64,000 nucleotides of DNA. Source: Parietaria judaica (taxonomy: Eukaryota > Streptophyta > Magnoliopsida > Rosales > Urticaceae). Numbering within the stretch: the first letter of the stretch is position 1; every line of letters begins with the position of its first letter. Location of the stretch: the NCBI GenBank assembly GCA_954871525.1, contig OX940864.1:19524001-19588000 (forward strand), given 5' to 3'. Made by a program: the position numbers and the translations under genes. Shown here in pieces: positions 48,807-60,914 of this stretch. The notes beneath the pieces were generated by a model. That model was not told the DNA's origin. It saw only the letters and a program-made list of their open reading frames with translations, and made no database searches.

Positions 48807-49755
48807 TTAAGTTGAACTTACTCTAACCATTTGCCTCATCTCCATGGAACTCTCTATTTTCTCTCTGATGAACCTCAAAGAATCAAGAACTTGAGCAACA
48901 TTTTCATGGACCGGTTTTGGTTCGGTAATCTTCGTTTCGGTATCAAGACAAGATTCAGGAGAAATCACAGGAACTATTGCTTGAGAATCATCCACGGAAT
49001 TATCTTCGTCACCGGTCAAAATTATTGGCTCCAAACATCTGATGAGAGATTGAAAAATCATCACCAATGGTGTTAATATGGTATCCTAAATTGAAAAAAA
49101 TGTAGATTTCGGATCCAGATTTTTACGGAATTTAAAATTACGGTTCCGGTTGTCGCTTTTGTTAACCGGGTGATTTGGATTTTAAGAGAACAGAGTTGGA
49201 GTTTGCCCTTTTGGGAAAAATTACCTGTTATTATTATCATCAAAATTAGGACTTGAAGAGCCTGAGGATGAAGAAGAAAATGAAGAAACTGCTGAACTAT
49301 ATTTCTTGACATGATTCGATGCCAGTGATGTCGCTGAGTTCGCGACACCGAGCTCAAGCTCGTTCACTTCGGAAGCAGAATCGCGTGTTTTTGACGATGA
49401 ACTGAAAGACATTTCACTCTTCTCCGAAATGCTTGACCGATCTGATGATTCCGCTGACGAAGACGACACGTTTAGCGATTCGAGCTTCTTCTTCAGGAAT
49501 CTGAGCTTCTTCTCAGCTTTGTTCTTCAGCTTGATCTCTTGCTTCAACATCTTCTCAAGCTCAACCAACTAAAAAAAAAAAACCTTCCACTTAAACTGAT
49601 TTGAATTGGTGAAAAAAAGTTTATTAATTTAATTATAATACCTTGTTGTTCATGAGATCTGAGTTGTGTTTGGCAATCTTTGAGGCTTGTCTCTCTGCAA
49701 GAAGTCTTCCTCTTAGGCACTCCAAAGTCCTCAAATCCTTGACTTCTTCTTCCAT
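48807..49755 (-). CDS. Small coiled-coil, serine-rich protein of unknown function
   Basis: Three exons, 49755-49642, 49568-49225 and 49038-48807, join at GT-AG sites with agreeing phases. The first third (MEEEVKDLRTLECLRGRLLA to about residue 70, with EKMLKQEIKLKNKAEKKL) is a charged heptad-like helix, probably a coiled coil. A long serine-rich linker follows (about 72-145), then an acidic segment and a C-terminal helix VLDSLRFIREKIESSMEMRQ. Length is about 229 residues. There is no signal peptide or membrane segment. The acceptor chosen for exon 3 (CTCATCAG|ATG) is the one that keeps the frame; the upstream TTTAG would give a stop. GTAAGT just before the stop could be a real donor, so the 3' end is uncertain. 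I recognise a plant-type unknown coiled-coil family but cannot name it. Confidence 0.65.
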
Positions 49756-49929
49756 TTTTTTACTTCTAAGACAGCCCAAAATCACACATGTTGTTTAGAT
49801 TTATACATATATATATATATTTGGAAAATTGAGTAAGCATCGAGCGGTTTGAAACATCTCTTTAATTAGCGGGATTTGTCCCAAACAATCTTACTGTAAT
49901 GTATTGCCAAAGTTCAACTCTTTGTATAT

Positions 49930-49985
<56 letters not shown>

Positions 49986-50760
49986 TGTAAAAGTACCTGT
50001 ATTTGTTGTCTTCTCTCTGTTTTTGCATGTTATCCAAATTCTCCACAATTTTCAGATCACAACTACAAAGAGAGAAGAAGAAATTTGAGAGAATGGGAAA
50101 TTATATAACAAGAAAGATGACCATTTTAGTCACTTTTTTTTTTCAGATAGTTTTTAACTTTTTATATCCCATAATAACAAGAGTATGTTGGTAAATGTGA
50201 CCCCTTTAAATACTGCATCATAGTGTAAAGTTAATATTAAATTCGAAACCGCCCACATAACGCTCCACTCAAAAGTACTTGAATAGCCATTATTTCCCAA
50301 AAAACAAACAAAAAAAGCCCTTCAGTTTTTCACTGATGAGTGGTATTGAAGCATCGAAAGAAGCTCAGAGGAGTCAGCTTTCAACGACCCACTTTGGGGT
50401 TTTGGATTAATCATCGAATGATTGGTCATCATGGCAGTGATATGAGACGTTAATGACGCATTAAGAGACATAAAAACCAGTCTTTGATTACCTTGCGAGT
50501 GTGTGAGCTCTCTCTCTGATGATGACGACTATGACGATGGTGATGTTCAGGACCCGTGAAGGACCATTGTTTTTATGGTACAGACAATAACACATTGTGC
50601 AGACGAAGTATTTATTTGTCCAGAGGTGAGAGAGAGACAAGTATATTTCAAATTTTGAATATATCAATTAATGAAATATTTATTTACTCAAACGGTCCTT
50701 GTATAAGGAAATATTTGCAGACAGCGGCGGATTTAGGATGCACATTTCGGGGGGTTAATT
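49756..50760. other. 5' flank of the coiled-coil gene and intergenic DNA
   Basis: Holds an (AT)n(AG)n microsatellite at about 49938-49985 that may lie in the leader or promoter. At about 50726-50750, gcggcggatttaggatgcac resembles a damaged hAT tip of the kind at 52944. Confidence 0.5.
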
Positions 50761-50764
50761 AAAA

Positions 50765-51147
50765 GGGTTAATTAACAAAATACCCATTTTGTGCAAACCT
50801 TTTAAAAAACTATCCATTATGGGTAGTTTTTTACACACACAATGGGTAATTTTTTAAAAGGTTTGACACAAAATGGGTATTTCGTACAATTTCCTTAATT
50901 ATAAAAAGGGTTAATTAACGAAATACCCATTTTGTGCAAACCTTTTAAAAAACTACCCATTATGGGTAGTTTTTTACACACACAATGGGTGGTTTTTTAA
51001 AAGGTTTGACACAAAATGGGTATTTCGTACAATTTCTTTAATTATAAAAAGGGTTAATTAACGAAATACCCATATTTTGTGCAAACCTTTTAAAAAACTA
51101 CCCATTATGGGTAGTTTTTTACACACACAATGGGTAGTTTTTTAAAA
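50765..51147. repeat. Tandem array of a 143-bp palindromic unit
   Basis: Units start at 50765, 50908 and 51051, exactly 143 bp apart; the third is cut short by the next element. Each unit is itself an inverted repeat: taaatacccattttgtg-type left half and atgggtagttttttaaaagg-type right half around a central ACCCATTATGGGT. Confidence 0.92.
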
Positions 51148-51931
51148 GGTTAATTGCGGCTAAAATACCCAACCTTTGGCAATATTCTCCGATAGGTATC
51201 CAACCTCAATAAATGTAGGCGAAAGTACCTAACGTTGCACTTTTTTTGCCGACCAACCAACTCTGTTAGACACCTGCCTACGTGGCCGTTAGGCGTCTCA
51301 TGTGGCGAGCCACGTGACACAAGCCGCCATATGGCCAAAGGTTAGGTACTTTTGCCGCCACGTGACACTTTTTTAATTTTTTTCTTTCCCGTTGGCACAC
51401 GTGTTTTTATTTTTTTACATATATCAAACATAATCGAATAATTTTATAAAATATGTATTCATAAAAAGAATATGTTTTATTTTTGTAAATAATCAAATAA
51501 TTCCTTACAAATTATTAGTTTTAATTTATAATACTTTTTCTTTCCCGTGGCACATATTTTTTTTACATATGTTAAATATAATCAAATAGTTTTATAAAAT
51601 ATGTGTTTATAAAAAAATATTCTTTTTTGTTTTTTTACAGGAATAATTTATAATTTTTAAATACATTATATTAAATTTTTGAAACTAAAACATTATAATA
51701 TTAAAATTAAGGCATGATATGGTTTTTGAAGACATATAACATATATCAAATTAAGGCATGATTAAAAAAATGTATCAGAGTGAATTAAAACTGAAAGTTT
51801 GGTGATTGGTAAAATTGTGTTTAACCTTAATAGCTTTATTTTTTATTTTAAAGTGAAAAAAAAAACTAAAATATGCGCTTTTGGTACTAATATAAATTCG
51901 AAACCACAAACCTAATTGTTTTTTTTTAAAT

Positions 51932-51974
<43 letters not shown>

Positions 51975-52662
51975 CAGTATATGTTAATTTTTTGTTCTTG
52001 TAATATTTTTTTATTTTTTATTTTTACAATATCAAACAAGGTTTACAATACATGTGTGTATATTAAATAATTTTTTATAATATCAAACAAGGTTTACAAT
52101 ACATGTGTGTATATTAAATAATATCATGTATTTAAAAATTATAAATTACTCCTATAAGAAAAACAAAAAATATTTTTTATAAATACTTTTTTATAAAATT
52201 ATTTGATTATATTTGACATATGTAAAAAAATAAAAATATGTGCCACGAGAAAGAAAAAAATAATTTTTAAAATAAATTAAAACTAATAATTTTTCAGGAA
52301 TTATTTAGTTATATGATTATTTAAAAAAATAAAACATATTCTTTTTATTAACATATTTTATAAAATTATTTGATTATGTTTGATATGTGTAAAAAAAATT
52401 AAAACATGTGGGCCGACGGGAAAGAAAAAAAATGAAAAATTTTAAAAAATTAAAAAAATGCTATGTGGCGGCAAAAGTACCTAACCTTTGGCCACGTGGC
52501 ATGCCACATGAGACAGCCTAACGGCCACGTAGGCAGTTATCAAACGGTGTTAGTTGGTCGGCGACAAAAGTGCGACGTTAGGTACTTTCGCCTACATTTA
52601 TTGAGGTTGGGTACCTATCAGAGAATATTGCCAAAGGTTGGGTATTTTCGCCGCAATTAACC
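51148..52662. mobile_element. Mutator-like foldback element, about 1.5 kb
   Basis: GGTTAATTGCGGCTAAAATA opens the left arm, and the right arm ends TATTTTCGCCGCAATTAACC. The pairing extends about 500 bp inward on each side. The loop has an (AC)n(AT)n run near 51935-51974 and a duplicated ataatatcaaacaaggttta unit (about 52026-52130). It interrupts the third 143-bp unit. The flanks (tttttaaaa, cttaaaaat) do not form an exact 9-bp duplication. Confidence 0.82.
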
Positions 52663-52943
52663 CTTAAAAATTCAAATTTAAGGAAAAAATAAAAATATAT
52701 ATAAAAATTTTCTAGGTAAATTTTGAACGTTTTCCAGAAGTTCAAGGAACTACTGCTACATTCCCCCACGAGTTGATCAAAGTAGATCCATGAATCCTCT
52801 AAAATAAAAAAGAGGGAACAAAGAAAATAAAATAAAAAAGTTTCTTTTATTGTATTTTAACGATAAATGTCTCAGATTTCACATTTTTACTAATATAATA
52901 CAAATATTTTAACCCCAAACATTTTTTTCTCTATCCCTATAAC

Positions 52944-55900
52944 CAGGGGCGGACTTACGTTGAAGTGGGGGTGGTTGATGTCACCCCCAGATTTTTATGG
53001 ATTTTTTTTTTACTATTAATAATTTAATCAAAAGTAAAAAAATTAAGACTTTTATTAAGCTTTGTCACCCCCAACCCTCGACCCAGTCCTCAAGCACGCA
53101 CGATCTCCTTATTTTTCGTTGATTCAGTTTATGGCTTTGATTCCACAAATACAAAATCCTCCTCTCGTTTTCTCTCTGCTGGAAATCCTCCTTCTTCGTC
53201 ACTGTCACTCACCGGCGAATTCTCTGATGGTGCTCTGCTCTGATTTGCACTCTGATTCAACCCGGAAATCATCTTATTCGATGGAAGTTCTCACTTTCGC
53301 TCTCTGGTTCGAGCTGTGACTCGCGCTTCGATCATCGTCGACGCCAGAGATCCTCTAATTCGCGCCCTGATTCGCTTTGCGCCGGAAATCTACTTATTTG
53401 CGCCGTGACTCGATCGCCAAATATCGAACTAACGCCAATATTTATAGGTAAATAATTATGTAGTTCTATGTATCGATTTGGGTTTACTGCTCTTCTTCTT
53501 GATTTTGTTTGTTTTTTTCTCACTTTTTTGTGCATCACTTTTTTATGAATCTGTTTTTAAGCTTTGTTAGTATCCTGTTTATCGATTCTGTAGTTTTTTT
53601 TTTATGCTTCAGTTCTATGCTTTTTGGAGCAACTAGAGTTGTTTTGATTATTTAAAGTGATTCATATAAAACAAGAATCACCTTCAAACAATTTTTATAT
53701 GCTTCAGAATTAATATACGTAACTACAAAATTGTTTTGATTATTTTGTTGATGATTTGGTTTTTAAAAAAACAGGGATTTTGATTCGTCAGACTCGGTTT
53801 TTGTCACTTCGCTCGCTATTTCGGTATTCCACCGTCAAATTCGGCACACTCATATTCATCTCTTTGAAGGTAATTCTTGGAACATTTGGCATTAACACGA
53901 TATTTTTTATTTATTCCGTTACCATTTTAAGTTTATTAGATATCAGTTAATTATAAGATATGTTTTTGTTTTGTTTATTAATGTAGATGAAAACGCCGAC
54001 TATTGTTTCATTCTTTAAAAGAAAAGGTGTTGATACGCAAGTTCCCGATACTCATTTAAGTAGTGCAGATGATCGTGCTCCACCGCCAAAGAAACAAAGA
54101 CTTGAAGTTGATGAAAATTTTGATATCAACAAAATAGAACGTGACCCGGGTTTACGACCACACATTTGGAAGTATCCAATTGAAAGACATGACGAGGTTC
54201 GAAGAGCTTACATCAATTTTGGTCCGTATCAACCTATACTTCAAGACTATCCGAAATCAAAAGATAAACAATCTCGAAGCTTCCAGCCATCTTTGTTTAC
54301 ACGAATAGAGTTTTCATCTTGGTTGGAGTATTCTATCGAAGTCAATGCTATATTTTGTCTTCCATGTTTTTTATTTCATAAACAAAGTGGACCTTCCGGA
54401 ACCGATGCTTTTACTGAAAAGGGGTTCAGGACTTGGAATAAGATAGGTGAAAAAATTTGTTCTCTTATGGCACATATTGGAAAAGATCATAATTCACCTC
54501 ATCGTCAAGCTTTGAGTCTTTTGTCAGATCTCATGAATGAGTCAGCTCACATTGCGAATCAGTTGGGAATTTCGAAGCGAAAGAAAAGCGTGATAGTAGA
54601 CTTCGGTTAAAAACTGCTATTGGGGTAACTAGATGGCTTGCGTTTCAGTCTTGTGCTTTTCGAGGCCATGATGAGTCTGCTACACCATTAAATCGGGGAA
54701 ATTTCTTAGAATTGTTGGAATACTCTGCCACTTTAAATGCTGATATAGAGGATGTTTTGGAGAATGCTCCTGGGAATGCGTCGTATACTTCACCTAAAAT
54801 ACAAAAGCAAATATTGCATGTCTTGGCAATGAAAGTGAAGAAGCATATTCGGGAAGAAATCGGTGAAGCAAGGTACTCTATACTAGTAGATGAAGCCCGT
54901 GATGTGTCTAAAAGAGAGCAGATGTCGCTTGTTTTGAGATTTGTTGACAAAGATGGATGCATACAAGAGCGTTTTTTTGGGTCGCTTCATGTCAAAGACA
55001 CTACATCATTGACCTTGAAAAATGGTATTTTCTCGATGCTCTCTCAATTTTGTCTTGATATTCAGTCTATTCGAGGACAAGGTTATGATGGAGCTAGCAA
55101 CATGCGCGGCGAATGGAAAGGATTGCAAGCTTTGGTTTCAAAAGAATGTCCAAGTGCTTATTATATTCATTGTTTTGCTCATCGGTTACAATTATCATTA
55201 GTTGCTGCATCCAAGGAGGTTTATCATGTTAAAAAGTTTTTTGATAAGCTTTTACTCATTGTTAATATCGTCAGTGGATCTTGTAAGCGTAATGACCAGT
55301 TGAAAGATGCTCATGCTTCAAATATTGCCTATTTACTTGATATCGAGGAGCTCGAAAGTGGAAGCGGTCTTAATCAGTCCAGTTCATTGCAAAGACCAGG
55401 TGATACTCGCTGGACTTCACACTCTAAATCAGTTAACAGTTTGATCAAGATGTTTAGTGCAACATGTGAAGTTTTATTGAAGCTCAAATCTGAGGGACAA
55501 ACTGATAGTCAACGTGTTGAAGCTAAGTCAGTTCATAAGACAATGACTAGTTTCTATTTTGTCTTCGTTATGCATCTGATGAAAGAAGTGTTGGATATCA
55601 CTAGCTCACTTTGTAATGCCTTGCAATTTCGATCTCAAGATATTTTGAATGCAATGTTTCTTGTAAGATTCACGAAGAAACTCTTACAGAAGCTTAGAGA
55701 CGAAGGATTTAGCAACTTAGTGGAAATTGTCAGATCTTTTTGTGGAAGAGTCAATATAGTAGCACCCGATTTTAGTGCTCCTCATGATAATAAAAGAGGA
55801 ACTGCTCATCGTGATATGACAGTGGAGGAATATTACAGAATAGATGTTTTCTATACCGTGATAGATTCTCAAATGGGAGAACTAGACAATCGATTCAATG

Positions 55901-56517
55901 AGAGCACCGTAGATATGCTTGTATTTGGTTCAGCTTTAGATCCTAAAGAGTTGCGGCGATCGTTCAGAAAGGATGATATCATTCAATTTGTTCAGAATTT
56001 TTACCCAAAAGATTTCGACCAACATGATTTTGACGCATTGGGCCCCGAGCTTCATCAGTTTGATACACTCCGAAAATTGCCAGAGTTTGTAGCTTTGAAA
56101 ACGATTTCTGATCTTTGTCAATGGTTGAAGAGCACTAGACGATCAGATTACTATCCGGTGTTGTACAAAAGGATAACTCTGACTCTTACTCTTCCGGTTT
56201 CCACTGCTTCAACCGAGCGTTCTTTTTCAAGAATGAAGCTAGTCAAGACGGCACTTCGGAACAAGATGGAGGATGATTTCTTGTCAGACTATTTGGTCGT
56301 GAAGGTTGAGAGAGAGATTGCTGAGAAGTTTAGTTTCGATTCAATTATAGAAGATTTCCGTAATATGAAATCAAGACGCTCTTTTGATGTAATGATGTGT
56401 TTTGAGAAACTATTAATCAATGTTTAATTTAATGGTCTTTATTATTAATTAAAGTCTATTGTATTGATTTTATTTTATTGTTCGTCACCCCGATGACATT
56501 TCCTGGATCCGCCCCTG
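52944..56517 (+). mobile_element. hAT transposon (ZMYM1/DUF4371 type), 3574 bp
   Basis: Perfect 10-bp tips CAGGGGCGGA / TCCGCCCCTG and a perfect 8-bp target duplication CCTATAAC (52936-52943, 56518-56525) mark a precise hAT insertion. It holds one transposase gene on the plus strand, with about 1 kb of leader that may include untranslated exons. Confidence 0.97.
53987..56427 (+). pseudogene. hAT transposase with TTF-type zinc finger, DUF4371 and hATC; one frameshift
   Basis: The first frame (53987-54610) starts MKTPTIVSFFKRKG, has a nuclear-localisation-like PPPKKQRL, and then the TTF-type zinc-finger region with the cysteine cluster FCLPCFLFH. Homology continues in another frame from about 54600 (RLRLKTAIGVTRWLAFQ) and on to 56427, with DUF4371, the hAT catalytic core (DEARDVSKREQMS, GQGYDGASNM, YIHCFAHRLQLSL) and dimerisation domain (LTLPVSTASTERSFSRMKLVKT). 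A one-base slip at about 54575-54600, in an A-rich stretch, is the only lesion seen. Confidence 0.93.
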
Positions 56518-56525
56518 CCTATAAC

Positions 56526-57104
56526 ACTTAAAAATTCTTCAAAAGAACACTGAAATTTAATAAATCATCAATTTCACGATTAACAATACAATAAAAATTA
56601 TATTTTTACTTTTTCGTTCACTTAATCAGTTCAGTTAGACAGACTTGTACGGACTATTCTCGCACCGAAATTATGACAGAACCAGCTCAATTTTTTCTTC
56701 TTAGACTCGCGACTTTCGCACATGACATGTAAATTGAGGGACCATTATAGTCAATAACTCGTTAATAAAAATATAGAAGGATGAATATATAGTCAGTCAC
56801 GTGTTATTTCTGTTCAATAATGTTGTCTTTTGCTTATCTTACATTTGTTTAATTAGTGTTAATCCTGTACTTAGTCTTTTATTTAATGATTTCTGAATAA
56901 CAAGTCCCAACATGTTCTCAAGGATTTAACAATTAAACGTTTAAAAAGGGTTTCATGTGCTTATATTATCGCCACTAATCCCTTCGTGTACTGGGGCAGG
57001 GTTAGATCTTGATACGACTTTATTCAAGCACGTGCACATATACATCATGATTTAGTCAACTCTTGATGGTGAATTGGATCATAACTTATATAATGTAGGA
57101 AAAA
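56526..57104. other. Intergenic DNA, nothing recognised
   Basis: AT-rich, no supported feature on either strand. Confidence 0.5.
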
Positions 57105-58222
57105 GTCCGTTTGTTTACATTAAGATTAAGACGTCTGAATCTGAATGTACATCTGAATAACAAGATGTGACATCTGAATCTGAATGACAGATAATTAAGT
57201 GTGTTTGTTTTTTAAGATCTGAATGCAGATCTGAATAACATTTTTCTTGTAAAAATTAAATTTTATTATACACCTTTATATATACGGTTATTTTTATTAA
57301 TAATAATAATAATTTAAATTAAAATAATGTATTTAATAATATCCAATTATTTTATTTTTCATAAAATTTCCATTGAAAATATTTTATAATAGCCATAAAT
57401 ATAATAAATTTTTAAAAATTTATTTGAAAAATTGTACACTATAAAAAATTATATCGTCTATTAAATTATTTATGATAATTAATTATATGTAAAAAAAAAT
57501 TAATGATTATTTAATTTATTATATTAATAAATTTGGAAATATGTAAATTTAAACGTAAATATATATATATATCCATTAAAAATATATAATATATATATAA
57601 AAACTAATTGATATATTTGATAACTTTTAATTACAAATTCTTGATAATTTTGTACTTTAATATATTTTTTAAACGTAATATATTTTTATTATATTATAAA
57701 TTTGGAAATATGTAAATTTAAACGTAAATACATATATATCCATTAAAAAAACGTATATATATATATAAACTAATTGATATATTTGATAACTTTTAATTAC
57801 AAATTCCTAATAATTTTTTTATTTTAATATTTTTTAATATATTTTCTATATATTTTCGAAATTAATTTATTTTTTAAAAAGCGTCAAAACTATATCTTCC
57901 CACTTATCAATGGATTCATCTCGTCGTAAGCTTTCCAACGGTATATCATATGAGTCAATCCGATGCTCGGTTTAAGAGTTATGAAGTTTTAAAGTTTTGA
58001 GGAGGAGAGAGAAAAATAAATTTGGAGAGAGAATATGATGAGAAAAATGAACGTGAAATGCCAAAATATAGCTCTTAATGGATAAGACTTGAGTGTAGAT
58101 CTTACCGAATAAGTGGATAATCAGACCCATTAAGATGTTTAGTAAGAAAAAAACAAATGCACTTAATGACTCTAAATCTGACCCATTAAGATTAAGAGGT
58201 TCATTAAGTGCAAACAAACACA
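57105..58222. mobile_element. AT-rich non-autonomous element, probable
   Basis: Left CCGTTTGTTTACATTAAGATTAAGA and right TCTTAATCTTAATG-type sequence with AAACAAACAC are imperfect inverted ends with repeated tctgaatctgaat-like words on the left. The core is very AT-rich. No target duplication was confirmed. Confidence 0.5.
57529..57835. repeat. Tandem duplication, period about 169 bp
   Basis: aaatttggaaatatgtaaat at 57529 and 57698 opens two similar units that both go on to actaattgatatatttgataa and taattacaaattc. Confidence 0.85.
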
Positions 58223-59459
58223 GCAAGTGTTACTTCCATTATAAATAAATAAATTGATTGTCTCGGATTACTTTTTTTTGTAATTAATTAGAAATTTTGA
58301 TTCATGATACAGATTACAGAGCAATACTAGAGTTCTCATAAATATGCCAGCGGAATTCACTTAAGTGAAAAATTCTCAATTGTTTATAAATAATCGAATC
58401 ACGAAAATAAGAATTAACTTTTTCTTTCAAGAATTAAGTCTACACTCTTGGATTGATTATGATGAGAAAGAAAACTCAATCAAAGCTCTTCTGAGCTTAC
58501 CTAGGCGCCTATAAGGCTAAAACAAAACCCTAAATACAATTAAGTAATAAACTGATAAATGCAGTCTCTAATAACATAATTAATCACAAATACTACATAA
58601 AATAATGAGACCGAATTCCCAAGATAACCTTACCCATACGCTTATAAACCGGTCTTATAATTCGCTCACCGCAATTAAAATGAGCTGCCAATTTCTACAA
58701 TTTACGAAGAAAAAAAAAAGGTAAATTTGTTTTGTCTTTTTGGATATGCAACAAAAAATTTGTGTATACCAAATTTTCCTCATATAATTATATTAAAAAA
58801 CGCAATTATTGAATTACTAGAATAAATGTGGTGATGTATTGTGAAGTCAATGTAGGCCAAAGTAAGTATAATTGACACCAAATGTGTATTATTTGATATA
58901 GGAATGAGATACATTGAATTACATGACTCAACATAATGCAATAATTTTCTAATATTGGCTTGCACTACAATTCACTCAAACATGGGCCTTTCTTCGTTGC
59001 AAAGCAATAATTTGTGCGACCATATGATCAAAAACCAAAATAAAATGGCAAAAGTTCTCTAAAAGGTACCTCATCATCATTTATGGACCCTTTATGCTAT
59101 ATTTAGTAGGACCGTTCACGTTTTTGCCCATGTTGGAATACACATTTTTCTATTTTATTATGTTTGACTCTTGAAGAGAATGCTACAACCTCTAGTGTGA
59201 TTAATATTTGTGAGTTAGTGGCAGCGACGGTCCTTTTGTTAACGATTGCTACCGGGAATTGGTCCTTCCAAAGAAAAATAAAAATGTCTCAATACTTTAC
59301 AACATCAGTCTTTCACTGCTAAATTAGATGAAAAAAATAATTTGTGAGAAATTACAAAATTTTATAATTAGTCACGGTAATTAAATAAACTTACATGGTA
59401 AATTTCAAATTTTACAATAATTTTTTTTAAGTTTCCATCAATATTTCATCAAATTAACC
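58223..59459. other. Intergenic DNA, nothing recognised
   Basis: AT-rich with no supported gene, repeat array or RNA gene. Confidence 0.5.
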
Positions 59460-59462
59460 GTG

Positions 59463-60042
59463 AAAGACTATTGTTGGTTTGCGAGCTTTAAGAAATGCTC
59501 CCGTAGCACGGAATCATCCCCGGAAAACAAACCGGGAATCCAAGCGGTGTGGGTTGGAGCTAGAAATGGAGGTCTCAAACTCAATGTAGATGCGGCTTGG
59601 GATGCAGGGACAGGCTGGGGAGCGGTAAGTGGGGTAGTGAGGGACCATCGTGGTAAGGTCATCGGAGTCACCGCTCGGCTTATTGATTACCCGGATTCGG
59701 CATTCACGGCTGAATGCATAGCCATTCTCCATGGACTAAGATTTGCCCATGATCGGGCTTGGTCGGTTTAGGAGGTAGAGACCGATTGTTTTCGAGCGAC
59801 GCAACTTGTCAATGGAGGACATTTTAATAGCTTCCAAGGACCGATATCTTGCGAGTATTGGCTCGTTGGCTACGTCGGTTGCCGGACTAGGCGGGTGTCG
59901 TTGGACACTGAGATCTTGTAATAGGGTGGCTAATTGCCTAGCCAAGACCCGTCTTTCCTGTTTGACAATGGACTTTTGGTCATACGAATACCCTAGCTGG
60001 CTTGTAAGTTCGGTTAAGAGGGATTTCCCCTATGTTTATTAA
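59463..60042 (+). pseudogene. Plant RNase H-like (RVT_3) domain fragment, decayed
   Basis: The frame 59460-59771 contains LKLNVDAAWDAGTGWGAVSG, VVRDHRGKVIG and FTAECIAILHGLRFA, the plant RNase H-like pattern found at the ends of LINE elements and in stand-alone host copies. A TAG follows WSV at 59769-59771, and matching sequence (ILIASKD, NRVANCLAK) goes on in another frame to 60042. No start methionine context or reverse transcriptase is nearby. Probably the 3' relic of a non-LTR element. Confidence 0.75.
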
Positions 60043-60914
60043 TGAAATGGATATGGTTTTATCTTCTTCTTTTTTTTTTTTTTTTGCAATAAGAGTACTA
60101 TTCCCATTTCCCGGACATATTACTTGAATCCATGCATGCTTATTCCAAGTTTTGAACTGATTTTGGTACACTCATTCTATTCCAGAGCATTGATGTGTCC
60201 AATTTTAGTCATTAAAGCCACTGTGGACCATGTGTCGTTCATTATATAAAAACGACACTGTAATATGAAAACGACATGATCTCAGTTTTCGACCTCATAC
60301 GACATCGACCCACAGAGATAGTCTATAGAACATGTCGTTTATCCCAAAAGTCAAAATATAACAAGATATTTTCAGTAGAATATTATAATGGTGCAAAAAG
60401 TTGGACTTCGTACTTTAAATTTAAAATACCAAAATCTAGTATTCCGTTCGGTATCTTAAAATTCGGAGAAATAACGGAAACTGGAGATTGGAATTTCCGA
60501 TTACGTTTTTTTTTTCTTCTCGAAACCGGATTTCCCATTCGTGATAAACTTGAAGCCTTCTTCTATACGTACGACACAGTACAGAAAAAAGATAACAAAC
60601 AAGAAATATAGAAGAAATTTGAGCACCACAACATATACATTGATCATGTGGTACGTGCATAGCCTAAACCACACGAGTCCCTGTCACCAAAACAGAACAC
60701 GTATCTAGTCTTGATTCTTGCCCTAACACCTATGCTACATCGATGATCATCACGTAAAAGTTTATTTTTAATATATGTTTTTATTAATTTAGAATAAACA
60801 CACGTAAGTAACATCCCTATAATAATGTGTATACCAGGCATTATCACACAACTACAAACAAGGCTGTGGTCACGCCACGTGTCGTTGACCATTGACACGA
60901 CCGGTTGACGTGGA
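60043..60914. other. Intergenic DNA with AAACGACA words
   Basis: Contains aaaacgacactg and aaaacgacatga near 60250-60275 and the reverse word at 60333. The part near 60850-60910 is the 3' flank of the RING gene. No other feature. Confidence 0.45.

Noticed and set aside
50765..51147. CRISPR-like array
   Set aside because: The organism is a plant and the units are contiguous palindromes with no variable spacers.
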